Notes: generated by a model from the letters alone, not told the origin. Counted from the first letter of the stretch, positions 32,701-42,153 are shown. The stretch is 62,894 bases of DNA from Micromonospora arida (GCF_003857035.1 NZ_QGSY01000274.1:1-62894); one strand, 5' to 3'. Numbers and translations are program-made.

Positions 32701-35629
32701 TGATGTTGGTCAGGTTCGCCGGGGCGACCGACCACCAGTCACCGTCCTCGATGAAGGCGATGCTCTGACCGCCACCGGCGGTGTCGGCACCGGCCTCGCG
32801 TTGCACGCCGGGGTCTCCACCGCCGGTGCTCACCGGGGCGCGCCCGGTGGCGGTGAAGTACTCGGCCTGCTTCTGCTTCGGCTGGAGGACCTCGATCTGC
32901 CGGCCGGTCAGGGCACCGGAGCCGCCGGCACCACCCTCGTCGGTGTAGGTGGCCTCGAAGACCGCGAAGACGTTCGCCTCGGCGCCGTGCCCGGAGGCGA
33001 GCGACGTCTGGACGGTGCCGGTGCAGCCGGTGTGCTGCTCCAGCGGGTGGGCGTGCTCGTCGTGACCGAGCAGCACCTGAAGCTGCACCTTGTCACAGTC
33101 GATCTGCCCGTCCTCGGGGTCGGTCACCTTGATCGAGTAGCGGACCTGGTCACCCCAGTTGAAGAAGCCGCCGTCCGGTGGGAACTCGATGGAGACCGTC
33201 GGCGCGGTGTTGCCCACGGTGACCGGCACGTTGGCCACCGCGGTCCGACCCTTGGGGTTGGTGACGGTGAGCTGGGCGGTGTAGTTGCCCGCCGTGGCGT
33301 ACGTGTGGGTCGGGTTGGCCTCGGTCGAGGTCTGCCCGTCGCCGAACGTCCAGGCGTAGGTGAGCGTGCCACCGTCGGGGTCCCGGGAGCCGGCGCTGGA
33401 GAAGGTCACCGTCAACGGTGCCGGCCCCGAGGTCGGGTTGGCGGACGCCGCGGCGATCGGGGCGCGGTCACCGGCGGTGTAGTCGATCCGGTAGACGCCC
33501 GAGTTGTCGTTGTTGCCGCCGAAGCCGCTGCCCCACTCGATCAGGTACAGCGCCCCGTCCGGGCCGAACTCGAAGTCCATCGGCCGGACCATGCTCATGC
33601 CGGTGAGCAACTGGTTGATGTCCACCAACGACTTGCCGTCGGGGGTCAACTGCATGGTGTACATCTTGTTCTGGTTCCACTCGCCGAGCAGAGCCTTGCC
33701 GTCGTAGTACGCCGGCCACTTGCGGTTCGAGTTCAGGTCGGCGTCGTAGCGGTAGACCGGGCCGCCCATCGGGGCGCCGCCGCCACCGATCTCCGGGTAA
33801 CGCGCGTCACCGGCGTACCCGTAGTCGACGGTCGCCGGAACCACCGGCGGGAGGTTGGTCAGGCCGGTGTTGTTGGGCGAGTTGTTCACCGGGGCGGCGC
33901 AGTCGAACTTCGGACCGCTCGGGCCGGACGGGAACGTGTAGTCGTTGTACGCCTCGTTCGTGCCCGTGCAGTACGGCCAGCCGTAGTTGCCCGGGGTGAC
34001 GACGTTCCACTCGACCAGACCGCGGGGGCCCCGGTTCGGGTTGTCCGCGTTGGCGTCCGGTCCGTAGTCCGCGACGTACAGCGTGTTGGTCTTCGGGTCG
34101 GTGCCGATCCGGAACGGGTTGCGGAAGCCCATCGCGTAGATCTCGGGACGGGTCTTCTCGGTGCCCGCCGCGAAGAGGTTGCCCGCCGGAACGGTGTACG
34201 TCCCGTCGTCCTCCGGGTGGATCCGGATCACCTTGCCGCGCAGGTCGTTGGTGTTGGCGGAGGTGCGCTGCGCGTCGTAGTCCTGGCGGCCCGACCGCTC
34301 GTCGAGCGGCGAGTACGAGTTCGACTCGAACGGGTTGGTGTTGTCACCGGTGGCCAGGTAGAGGTTGCCGTCGCCGTCGAAGGTCATGCTGCCGCCGGCG
34401 TGGCAGCAGGTGTTGCGCTGGGTGTCGACCCGTAGCACCTGCTTTTCGCTGGCCAGGTCGATGGTGTCGCCGGTCACCGTGAACCGGGACAGCAGGTTGC
34501 GGGTGACCCCGTCGTTCGGGGCGTAGTACAGGTACACCCACTTGTTGGTGGCGAAGTCCGGGTCGAGCCGGATGCCGATGAGGCCGTCCTCGTTACCGGT
34601 GAAGACGTCCAGGTCGACGGCGGTGACGGTGTTGCCGGTGTCCGGCTTCACGATCTGCACGCGACCGTCGCGCTCGATGTAGAAGACCCGCCCGTCGGGG
34701 GCGACGTCCAGCTCCATCGGGTTGCTGGTGTTGCTGTCCAGCGTGACCTTCTCGAAGTTCGAGGTCTTCGAGGCGCCGCAGTCGGCGTTCTCGACACCGG
34801 CCGCGGTGCGGATGCCGCCGAGCAGGTGGGACAGGAACTCGGGCTCGGCGTACGACTCCCGGGTGTGCCCCAGGCCCGTGTACCAGGAGCGGCCACCGTC
34901 GTAGTCCTGACACCAGGCGACCGGGTGGTCCGCACCCATCGCGCCGGCGCCGGGGGTGTAGCTCTTCTCGTCCAGGCTGGCCAGCACGTGCACGTCCGGC
35001 CGGGGGTTGCTCTGGTAGTTGTACCACTCGTCGAACCGGGACCACCGGTCCGGCAACCCGGCCGTGGACGGGTGGGCGTGGTCCTCCACCTTGACCGTGG
35101 CCTGCTGGTTCTGCGGGTGGTTGGCGAAGTACGCGCCGACCAGGTCGCCGTACCAGGCCCAGCTGTACTCGGTGTCCGACGCGGCGTGGATGCCGACGTA
35201 GCCGCCGCCGGCCTGCACGTAGCGCTCGAACGCCGCCTGCTGGTCGGCGTTGAGCACGTCACCGGTGGTGGAGAGCCAGATCACCGCCTTGTACTTCGCC
35301 AGGTTGGCGTCGTTGAATGCGGCGCCGTCCTCGGAGTTGTCCACTGTGAATCCGTTGGCGACGCCGAGTTGCTGGATGGCGGCGACGCCGGTGGGGATGG
35401 AGTCGTGCCGGAAGCCGGCGGTCTTGGAGAAGACGAGGACGGAGAAGGGATCGGCCGCGGCCTTTGGCGCCTTCGGCGCCACCTGGCTGACCGGGGCTGC
35501 GGCTTTCGCATCCCGTGGGGGAACCTGGGCGGCCGCCTGCGCGGGCGCGCCGAACAGGGTGGTCGAGGCCATGGCCAGGGAGATCAGGGTTGCGGTGATG
35601 GGTGTACGGGCACGACGAGAACGGGACAC
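29798..35629 (-). CDS. Giant secreted ThuA / PQQ-dehydrogenase / carbohydrate-binding protein
   Basis: From GTG 35629 (AGGAGG site) the protein has 1,943 residues and a signal peptide ending near AQAAAQ. A ThuA-like domain lies at about 60-275 (VLVFSKTAGFRHDSIP, GGGYVGIHAASDTE). A glucose/sorbosone dehydrogenase-type six-bladed propeller follows (about 290-705; LDPDFATNKWVYLYYAP, FRNPFRIG). Then come a PKD domain (720-800; DPDGGTLTYAWTFGDG), a CBM6-like module (about 915-1055), a second PKD, two concanavalin/LamG-like modules (1155-1345 and 1356-1556), three OmpL47-like repeats with STDKAGNVE motifs and a helical C-terminus. It is likely an extracellular sugar-oxidising or glycan-processing enzyme; substrate unknown. 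Confidence 0.85.
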   Translation of the reverse strand: MSRSRRARTPITATLISLAMASTTLFGAPAQAAAQVPPRDAKAAAPVSQVAPKAPKAAADPFSVLVFSKTAGFRHDSIPTGVAAIQQLGVANGFTVDNSEDGAAFNDANLAKYKAVIWLSTTGDVLNADQQAAFERYVQAGGGYVGIHAASDTEYSWAWYGDLVGAYFANHPQNQQATVKVEDHAHPSTAGLPDRWSRFDEWYNYQSNPRPDVHVLASLDEKSYTPGAGAMGADHPVAWCQDYDGGRSWYTGLGHTRESYAEPEFLSHLLGGIRTAAGVENADCGASKTSNFEKVTLDSNTSNPMELDVAPDGRVFYIERDGRVQIVKPDTGNTVTAVDLDVFTGNEDGLIGIRLDPDFATNKWVYLYYAPNDGVTRNLLSRFTVTGDTIDLASEKQVLRVDTQRNTCCHAGGSMTFDGDGNLYLATGDNTNPFESNSYSPLDERSGRQDYDAQRTSANTNDLRGKVIRIHPEDDGTYTVPAGNLFAAGTEKTRPEIYAMGFRNPFRIGTDPKTNTLYVADYGPDANADNPNRGPRGLVEWNVVTPGNYGWPYCTGTNEAYNDYTFPSGPSGPKFDCAAPVNNSPNNTGLTNLPPVVPATVDYGYAGDARYPEIGGGGAPMGGPVYRYDADLNSNRKWPAYYDGKALLGEWNQNKMYTMQLTPDGKSLVDINQLLTGMSMVRPMDFEFGPDGALYLIEWGSGFGGNNDNSGVYRIDYTAGDRAPIAAASANPTSGPAPLTVTFSSAGSRDPDGGTLTYAWTFGDGQTSTEANPTHTYATAGNYTAQLTVTNPKGRTAVANVPVTVGNTAPTVSIEFPPDGGFFNWGDQVRYSIKVTDPEDGQIDCDKVQLQVLLGHDEHAHPLEQHTGCTGTVQTSLASGHGAEANVFAVFEATYTDEGGAGGSGALTGRQIEVLQPKQKQAEYFTATGRAPVSTGGGDPGVQREAGADTAGGGQSIAFIEDGDWWSVAPANLTNITEIRFRAASAAAGGRIEVRAGAVDGPVVATAVVPSTGAWQTYTDVSAPVTGAASGSLYFLARDPNGGTGSLFNVNWMDFVGRGVTENGPPVVSATATPATGTAPVTVAFDGTATDAEGDTPLTYAWDFGDGGSATTLDASHTYTSPGTFTATLTVTDSKGAKSYATVPVRVDAPDTSCFGARSDDFNGNSLDKARWTSVIRENQLYSLSGGALRLPTGVGDLYGARNDATNLVLQAAPTGAWEMTTKVTLPVTANYQQAGLLVYGDDDNYAKVDLLYNGSRRVEFIRETAATPRNEAADATNAPAGDTVYLRITSDGTNLTASVSGDGQTFTPVGRSAALEGITNPRIGVFALNGGTEAPVVDAAFDSFQVTPDAPAGPVDPSDEFTGSTLDKCRWDAVTREDPSGYRVTDGALRIDVPNGDIYGTDNTGPKNFILQNAPSGDWTLETKVDGSLLNEQYQQAGLLVQADDDNYLKLDFIADNQAGQAVTRRIEFRSEIAGVVQNPQPEAGNLTSAVWHLRLARTGDTFTASYSADGTTWTALTALTNSAVGATPKVGLFTLGANQTASKTASFDYFRLSTKVADETAPVTTAAVSGTPTDGWHTGPVTITLTGADEAGGSGLAGTEYQLDGATTWTAYTAPVAVSGDGEHELRFRSTDKAGNVEATKTVSVKIDATAPVTSATFAPANDAGWHNGTIPVVLAATDAGSGVKTVEWSLDGGAWTPYSTPVEVTGDGQHELLFRSTDKAGNVETLKSAVLRIDGTKPTLLVSGLADGQLYGDSQDVRVAWQAVDPTSGIASVVGQLDGQAYTSGTLQAMYDLSLGLHELTVTATDKAGNKTTSTVRFFVTTSFRDLQSLLDRFKATGRLSTKAHKQLSNKLDAVRASEAAGDDKAAVRQLTAFRTLASDATLVPEAEVRDVLIRDADAMIVRLGGAASKAGVKANDGDSVKGTGRLGGDATRLAPGRQL

Positions 35630-35907
35630 GCCGCCTCCTGTGTCGTAGTGACAGAGCTCGCGGGAGTCGGCTCGCCGAAGGCCGTCCCTGATGGAGCCGG
35701 TGGTCACACCGTGCCAGGGTGCCCCCACCGACATTTTGTCGAATCGCTGAACAAATTAATTCGGCTCTCTCGATGTCGGGCAAGATGCGGACGGGTAACG
35801 GTTCTGCAACGGGGGGCGACATTCCGAACAGGACCGCATGAAGTGCCCCATTGGATCTCGCTCGTTTTGACGCGGCCCGGCCGGCCGGCCACCGCCGACC
35901 CCGCGCC
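35630..35907. other. Divergent intergenic region between ThuA gene and thi operon
   Basis: The region is AT-rich around 35729-35765, unlike its surroundings. It contains CGACA-TTT-TGTCG (35729-35741) nested in a wider inverted repeat CCGACAT/ATGTCGG (35728-35734 and 35773-35779). This is a candidate operator or promoter for the ThuA gene; no hexamers could be assigned with confidence. Confidence 0.35.
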
Positions 35908-35936
35908 TTGGCAGGCCGGCGGATCTGTCGTACGGT
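35908..35936 (+). promoter_or_regulatory. Promoter of the thiamine operon
   Basis: TTGGCA (35908-35913), a 17-bp spacer and TACGGT (35931-35936) place the transcription start near 35943, directly before the riboswitch. Confidence 0.7.
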
Positions 35937-35940
35937 GACA

Positions 35941-36040
35941 CGCAAGTAACCCACGGGAGCCCGGTGTACCGGGCTGAGAGGGGGGCTGACAGCCCCCGAC
36001 CGTCGAACCTGATCCGGGTAATGCCGGCGCAGGGAGGAGC
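35941..36040 (+). promoter_or_regulatory. TPP riboswitch (THI box)
   Basis: Conserved pieces are in order: ACGGGAGC (35953-35960), GGGCTGAGAGGG with CTGAGA at 35974-35979, a hairpin GGGGGCTGACAGCCCCC, then CCTGATCCGGGTAATGCCGG (36008-36027) and CAGGGAG. The last element contains the thiE ribosome binding site (GGGAGG, 36032-36037), so thiamine pyrophosphate binding should hide it and block translation initiation. The aptamer core is complete. Confidence 0.93.
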
Positions 36041-36046
36041 GTTGCC

Positions 36047-36673
36047 GTGCCGTCCCTGGGGCGATTGCATCTCATCACCGACACCCGACCGGGTCGCGAC
36101 CCACTTGCCGTGGTTCGCGCCGCCCTCACCGTGGCCCATGCCGACCTGGTGGTACAGGTCCGGGTCGGGGATTCCGCCACCGACCGCGAGGCGTACGACC
36201 TGACCCGGCGGGTGCTCGCGCTCTGCGCGTCGTACCGGGCGACCTGCCTGGTCAACGACCGGTTGCACGTGGCGCTGGCGGTGGGCGCCGCCGGTGGGCA
36301 CGTCGGCGCCGACGACCTGCCGGTCGCCGCCGCCCGCCGGGTGCTCGGCCCCACCGGTGTGCTGGGCGCCACGGCTCGCGCGCCGGGCCCGGCGCGCGAG
36401 GCAGTCGCGGCGGGCGCCAGCTACCTGGGCGTCGGGCCGTGTCACACCACCAGCACCAAGACCGGCCTGCCGGACCCCATCGGGCCCGCCGGGGTACGCG
36501 CCGTCGTCGACGCCGTCGACGTTCCGGTCATCGCGATCGGCGGAGTGACCGCCGCCCGGGTGCCGGCGCTGCGGGCCGCCGGGGCGTACGGGGTGGCGGT
36601 GGTCGGTGCGGTCTCCACCGCAGCCGACCCGGCACGGGCTACCGCCGAGCTGATCGAGGCCCTGACGTGCTGA
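36047..36673 (+). CDS. thiE: Thiamine phosphate synthase (first ThiE paralogue)
   Basis: ThiE joins hydroxymethylpyrimidine diphosphate and thiazole phosphate to thiamine phosphate. The protein has 208 residues from GTG 36047, nine bases after the riboswitch-borne Shine-Dalgarno. The pyrimidine/magnesium site is present: LVNDRLHVAL (Asn-Asp) and HVGADDLP (Asp). The phosphate loop YLGVGPCHTTSTKTG also fits. The usual Q-x-R-x-K motif reads QVRVGD here, so the lysine is replaced by glycine. Its stop overlaps the start of thiO by 7 bases. Confidence 0.88.
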   Translation: MPSLGRLHLITDTRPGRDPLAVVRAALTVAHADLVVQVRVGDSATDREAYDLTRRVLALCASYRATCLVNDRLHVALAVGAAGGHVGADDLPVAAARRVLGPTGVLGATARAPGPAREAVAAGASYLGVGPCHTTSTKTGLPDPIGPAGVRAVVDAVDVPVIAIGGVTAARVPALRAAGAYGVAVVGAVSTAADPARATAELIEALTC

Positions 36674-37833
36674 CCGGCCGGTCCCCGTCACCGCCGTCGA
36701 GCGACCGGGTCCGGCCGGACGTGGCAGTGGTGGGGGCGGGGCCGATCGGGCTGGCGATCGCCTGGCGTTGCGCCGCGCGTGGGCTGCGGGTGGTGGTGCA
36801 CGATCCGGCGCCTGGTTCGGGGGCGTCGGCGGTGGCCGCCGGCATGCTCTCCCCGGTAGCCGAGGCGTACTTCGGTGAGCGGCAGCTGACCGGGTTGCTG
36901 CTGGCGTCCGCCGCCCGCTGGCCGGCGTTCGCCGCCGAGTTGACCGAGACGACCGGAGCCGAGATCGGCTACCGGACCGAGGGCACGCTGATGGTCGGGC
37001 TCACCGGCGACGACCTGGCCGAGGCGCGCCGGCTGTGGGCGTACCAGCAGGGGTTGGGTCTGCCGGTGACGCCGCTGCGCCCCAGCGAGCTGCGCGACCG
37101 CGAACCGGCGCTCGCCCCGCGGGTGCGCGGCGGCGCGCTCGCGCCCACCGACCATCAGGTCGACCCCCGGCTGCTGGTGCCGGCGCTGCGCACGGCCGCG
37201 CAGCGGGCCGGCGCGGTGCTCGTGCCGCAGCCGGTCCGGTCCCTGTCCGATGTGGACGGGCAGGTCACAGTGGTCGCCGCCGGCTGCGGGGCCGCCGCGC
37301 TCACCGGCCTGCCCGTGCGGCCGGTGAAGGGCCAGGTCCTCCGGCTCCGCGCGCCCGACGGCGTCGCGCCGGGCTTCCGGCACGTGATCCGGGGGTACGC
37401 CGACGGCGAGCACGTCTACCTGGTGCCCCGCGCCGACGGTGAGGTCGTGCTCGGCGCGACGGTCGAGGAGCGCTCGGACACCACTGTCACCGCCGGTGCT
37501 GTGCAACGGCTGCTGCGCGCCGGGGTCGACCTGTTGCCCGAGTTGGCCGAGTACGACCTGGTCGAGGCGGTCGCCGGGCTGCGCCCCGGCACCCCGGACA
37601 ACGCGCCGATCCTCGGGCCGCTGCCCGACCGACCGGACGTCCTGGCCGCCACCGGGCACCACCGGCACGGCATCGTGCTCACCCCGATCACCGCCGACCT
37701 GATCGCCGACCTGGTGCTCGGCGGCGTACCCGACCCGCTGCTCGCGCCATTCCGGGCCGACCGCTTCGGCGGTGCCGCGGTGGCCGCGCCGGGCGGACCT
37801 GAACCGACGTTGAAGGGGGACCTGTGGAGTTGA
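36667..37833 (+). CDS. thiO: Glycine oxidase ThiO
   Basis: This FAD-dependent oxidase turns glycine into dehydroglycine (iminoglycine) for thiazole synthesis. The protein has 388 residues from GTG 36667. The dinucleotide fold is at VAVVGAGPIGLAIAWRCAARG (near residue 22), HDPAPGSGASAVAAGML follows, and the C-terminal signature ATGHHRHGIVLTPIT holds the flavin. It overlaps thiE before it and thiS after it (10 bases). Confidence 0.92.
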   Translation: MLTGRSPSPPSSDRVRPDVAVVGAGPIGLAIAWRCAARGLRVVVHDPAPGSGASAVAAGMLSPVAEAYFGERQLTGLLLASAARWPAFAAELTETTGAEIGYRTEGTLMVGLTGDDLAEARRLWAYQQGLGLPVTPLRPSELRDREPALAPRVRGGALAPTDHQVDPRLLVPALRTAAQRAGAVLVPQPVRSLSDVDGQVTVVAAGCGAAALTGLPVRPVKGQVLRLRAPDGVAPGFRHVIRGYADGEHVYLVPRADGEVVLGATVEERSDTTVTAGAVQRLLRAGVDLLPELAEYDLVEAVAGLRPGTPDNAPILGPLPDRPDVLAATGHHRHGIVLTPITADLIADLVLGGVPDPLLAPFRADRFGGAAVAAPGGPEPTLKGDLWS

Positions 37834-38024
37834 CTGTGAACGGGGCCGGGCGCAGCGTCGCCGCCGGCGCGTCCGTGGCGGACCTGGTCCGCGACATCGT
37901 GGCGCAGCCGCGTGGGGTGGCGGTCGCGGTCAACGGCGAGGTGGTGCCCCGGACCGGCTGGCCGGCGCGGGCACTGCACGACGGTGACCGGGTCGAGGTG
38001 CTCACCGCGGCGCAGGGCGGGTGA
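37824..38024 (+). CDS. thiS: Sulfur carrier protein ThiS
   Basis: A 66-residue ubiquitin-like protein ending in Gly-Gly (TAAQGG), the C-terminus that is adenylated and turned into a thiocarboxylate to donate sulfur for the thiazole ring. The start is GTG, overlapping thiO. The ThiF or MoeB-type activating enzyme is not in the cluster. The stop overlaps the thiG GTG. Confidence 0.93.
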   Translation: MELTVNGAGRSVAAGASVADLVRDIVAQPRGVAVAVNGEVVPRTGWPARALHDGDRVEVLTAAQGG

Positions 38025-38800
38025 GCGGCGTGCCCTTCGAGCTGGGTGGGGAGACCTTCACCTCACGGCTGATCCTCGGCACCGGCGGTGCCGCGAACCT
38101 GCACGTCCTGGAGCAGGCGATCCGGGCGTCCGGCACCGAGCTGGTCACAGTGGCGCTGCGGCGGGTGGGCACGGCACCGGGCTCCACCGGTGGGCTGCTG
38201 GAGCTGCTGGACCGGTGCGGCGTACGCCTGCTGCCGAACACCGCCGGCTGTCACACCGCCACCGAGGCGGTGAAGGTGGCCCGGTTGGCCCGGGACGCGT
38301 TCGACACCGACTGGGTCAAGCTGGAGGTGATCGGCGACGAGCGGACGCTGCTGCCCGACGGGGTGGAACTGCTCCGCGCCGCCGAGGAGTTGGTCTCCTA
38401 CGGCTTCACAGTGCTGCCGTACACCAGCGACGACCCCGTGCTCGCCTGCCGCCTCGCCGACGTGGGCTGCGCCGCGGTGATGCCGGCCGGCTCCCCGATC
38501 GGTTCGGGGCTCGGCATCGGCAACCCGCACCACATTCGACTCATCCGGCAGGGTGTGGACGTGCCGGTGATCCTCGACGCCGGCATCGGCACCGCGTCCG
38601 ACGCGGCGCTGGCCATGGAGCTGGGCTGTGACGGGGTGCTGCTGGCGAGCGCGGTCACCCGGGCGGCCGACCCGGTGGCGATGGCCACCGCGATGCGGTA
38701 CGCGGTCGAGGCGGGCCGACTGGCGGCCCAGGCCGGCCGGATCGAGCGCCGCTTCCACGCGCTCGCCTCCACCCCCGACGAGGGAAGACCCGAGCTGTGA
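38021..38800 (+). CDS. thiG: Thiazole synthase ThiG
   Basis: ThiG condenses deoxyxylulose phosphate, dehydroglycine and ThiS-thiocarboxylate to the thiazole tautomer. The protein has 259 residues from GTG 38021. LRRVG near the start, the Schiff-base lysine in DWVKLEVIGD, the PYTSDDPVLACRL loop and the phosphate-binding SPIGSGLGIGNP are all visible. A GTG three codons later is an alternative start. The stop overlaps the next gene by four bases. Confidence 0.93.
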   Translation: MSGVPFELGGETFTSRLILGTGGAANLHVLEQAIRASGTELVTVALRRVGTAPGSTGGLLELLDRCGVRLLPNTAGCHTATEAVKVARLARDAFDTDWVKLEVIGDERTLLPDGVELLRAAEELVSYGFTVLPYTSDDPVLACRLADVGCAAVMPAGSPIGSGLGIGNPHHIRLIRQGVDVPVILDAGIGTASDAALAMELGCDGVLLASAVTRAADPVAMATAMRYAVEAGRLAAQAGRIERRFHALASTPDEGRPEL

Positions 38801-39597
38801 CCCCGCCGTCGGGGGTTGTTCTGTTGACCGACCGGCTCGTCGCGCGGGGCCGGCTCGACCAGGTGGTGGCGGGTGCCGTGGCCGGGGGAGTGCGCTGGGT
38901 GGTGCTGCGGGAGAAGGACCTGCCCCGCGCCGAACGCGCCACCATCGCCGCCGACCTGCGTGCGATCCTCGCCGACGTCGGCGGAACCCTCATCGTGGCC
39001 GGCCCCGACCCACTCGGCGGTGACGCCGTGCACCTGCCCGCCGCCGGCCCGTACCCACCGCCAGCCCACGGCCTGGTCGGCCGCTCCTGCCACCACCAAC
39101 CCGAGCTGGACCGCCTAACCACCGAGCACTACGCCACCATCTCCCCGGTCTGGCCCACAAAGACCAAACCGGGTTACGGCCCACCCCTGGGACCGGACGG
39201 CTTGCGAAAGCTGGTCGAGGCCACCCCCGTGCCGCTGCTGGCCCTCGGTGGAGTCGAGACCCCAGAACAGGTAACCGCCTGCGTCCAAGCAGGAGCCACC
39301 GGAGTAGCAGTCCTGGGCGCGCTCATGCGAGCCGAAGACCCCACCGAAACAGCCGCCGCCCTGACCAGCGCCTATGCAGAGGCGGTCACCCCCAAGCTGA
39401 CCCAAACCCGGCGCGGGGTCACCCAGGTCCCCACGTCAGGGCTGCGGCCGACCGTTCCCACGTCGGGGCTGCGGCCGACCGTGCCCGCGCAGGGATCAAG
39501 CCTGACCGCCCGGAGTGGGCACGGTCGGCCGCAGCCCCAAACCGCAGCCAGAAACGGTCAGCCCCAGCCCCCAACCGCAACCAGGGATAGAAAATGA
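38797..39597 (+). CDS. Second ThiE/TenI-like protein with repeat-encoded tail
   Basis: Residues 1 to about 205 match the ThiE/TenI barrel. WVVLREKDLP keeps the Arg and Lys of the R-x-K motif, GRSCHHQ keeps the Ser and a His, and PTKTK keeps the phosphate loop. The Asn-Asp and Asp used by ThiE for pyrimidine and magnesium are replaced (VAG, HLPAAG). A role as thiazole tautomerase (TenI) fits better, since it sits right after thiG. Residues about 207-266 are encoded partly by a family C palindrome (PTSGLRPTV twice). Codons from about 39120 are richer in A/T third bases than the neighbours. The stop overlaps the thiD start. Confidence 0.8.
   Translation: MTPPSGVVLLTDRLVARGRLDQVVAGAVAGGVRWVVLREKDLPRAERATIAADLRAILADVGGTLIVAGPDPLGGDAVHLPAAGPYPPPAHGLVGRSCHHQPELDRLTTEHYATISPVWPTKTKPGYGPPLGPDGLRKLVEATPVPLLALGGVETPEQVTACVQAGATGVAVLGALMRAEDPTETAAALTSAYAEAVTPKLTQTRRGVTQVPTSGLRPTVPTSGLRPTVPAQGSSLTARSGHGRPQPQTAARNGQPQPPTATRDRK
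39465..39538. repeat. Family C palindromic repeat, copy 1, inside the thiE2 3' end
   Basis: A perfect 22-bp inverted repeat (39465-39486 with 39517-39538, core GGCCGACCGTGCCC) encloses GGGATCAAGCCTGACCGCCC, which is also present in copy 2 (49933-50004). A further partial left arm precedes it in tandem (about 39433-39458). The whole element is translated. Confidence 0.85.
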
Positions 39598-40379
39598 CCC
39601 CGCGAACACTGCTAACCATCGCCGGCTCGGACTCCGGTGGCGGCGCAGGCATCCAGGCCGACCTCAAGGTCTTCGCCGCGCTGGGCGCGTACGGCACCAG
39701 CGTCCTCACGGCGGTCACCGCGCAGAACACCCGAGGTGTCGACGCGGTGCTGCCGCTGCCCCCACGCACTGTCACCGAGCAGTTGGACAGCGTGCTCACC
39801 GATTTCACCGTCCGCGCCGTGAAGACGGGGATGCTCGGCACCCCGGCGATCGCGGACGTGGTGGCCGAGGCCGCCCGGGACGGCCGGCTGCCTCAACTCG
39901 TCGTCGACCCGGTGCTGGTCGCCACGAGCGGTCACCGGCTCGGCGTGGTGGGCGCGGTGGAGCGGCTGTTGCCGTACGCCAGGGTGGCGACCCCGAACTG
40001 CGCGGAGGCCGCGGCGATCACGGGACGCCCGGTCGACGACGTGGCCGCGATGGTCGTGGCCGCCGAGGCCCTGGTGGCCGGCGGCCCGGAGTACGTGGTG
40101 GTCACGGGGGGTGACCTGGACGGGGGCGAGGCGGTCGACGTGCTGCACGGCGGCGGCGTCACCACCCTGCTGCGCGCACCCCGGGTGACCACCCGGCACA
40201 CCCACGGCACCGGGTGCTCGTTCTCGGCGGCGATCGCGGTGCGGCTCGGTCTGGGCGATCCGGTGCCGGCCGCCGTGGGGGCCGCCAAGGAGTACGTGCT
40301 CCGTGCGCTGACCGGCGCGCGGGGCTGGGAGCTGGGCGCGGGGCGTGGGCCGCTGAACCACTTCGGCTGGTCCGCTTGA
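39594..40379 (+). CDS. thiD: Hydroxymethylpyrimidine (phosphate) kinase
   Basis: ThiD phosphorylates HMP and HMP-P to the diphosphate used by ThiE. The protein has 261 residues from ATG (overlapping TGA of the previous gene). TIAGSDSGGGAGIQADLKVF is diagnostic, and RHTHGTGCSFSAAIA carries the anion hole and catalytic Cys/Asp region. It is a ribokinase-fold enzyme. It ends 17 bp before thiC. Confidence 0.94.
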   Translation: MTPRTLLTIAGSDSGGGAGIQADLKVFAALGAYGTSVLTAVTAQNTRGVDAVLPLPPRTVTEQLDSVLTDFTVRAVKTGMLGTPAIADVVAEAARDGRLPQLVVDPVLVATSGHRLGVVGAVERLLPYARVATPNCAEAAAITGRPVDDVAAMVVAAEALVAGGPEYVVVTGGDLDGGEAVDVLHGGGVTTLLRAPRVTTRHTHGTGCSFSAAIAVRLGLGDPVPAAVGAAKEYVLRALTGARGWELGAGRGPLNHFGWSA

Positions 40380-40396
40380 TCACCAGGGAGGCTGTC

Positions 40397-41989
<1,593 letters not shown>

Positions 41990-42030
41990 CCGCTTCCAGG
42001 ACGTGGCGTCCCCTGTGGTGCGGGGCGGCG

Positions 42031-42153
42031 CGCGTGGCCCGGTGCGTATGGCCTCGCGGGGTCGGGCCTGCGTGGCCGGTGCGTGGGGGTGTCGCGGGGG
42101 TCGGCCTGCGTGGGGTGTCGTGCGTGGCCCCGGTGCATGGGGATGTCGCGGGG
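42031..42153. repeat. Degenerate GC-rich tandem repeat after thiC
   Basis: Three imperfect copies of a motif like GCGTGGCC-GGTGCGTGGGG followed by TGTCGCGGGG begin near 42032, 42070 and 42122 (period about 40-50 bp). No gene is visible. Together with the palindrome next to it this fills the 308-bp gap between thiC and the convergent gene. Confidence 0.5.

Noticed and set aside
30086..34435. 1,449-codon plus-strand open frame over the ThuA gene
   Set aside because: It is antisense to a protein with a clear signal peptide and several domains; it has no motif of its own.
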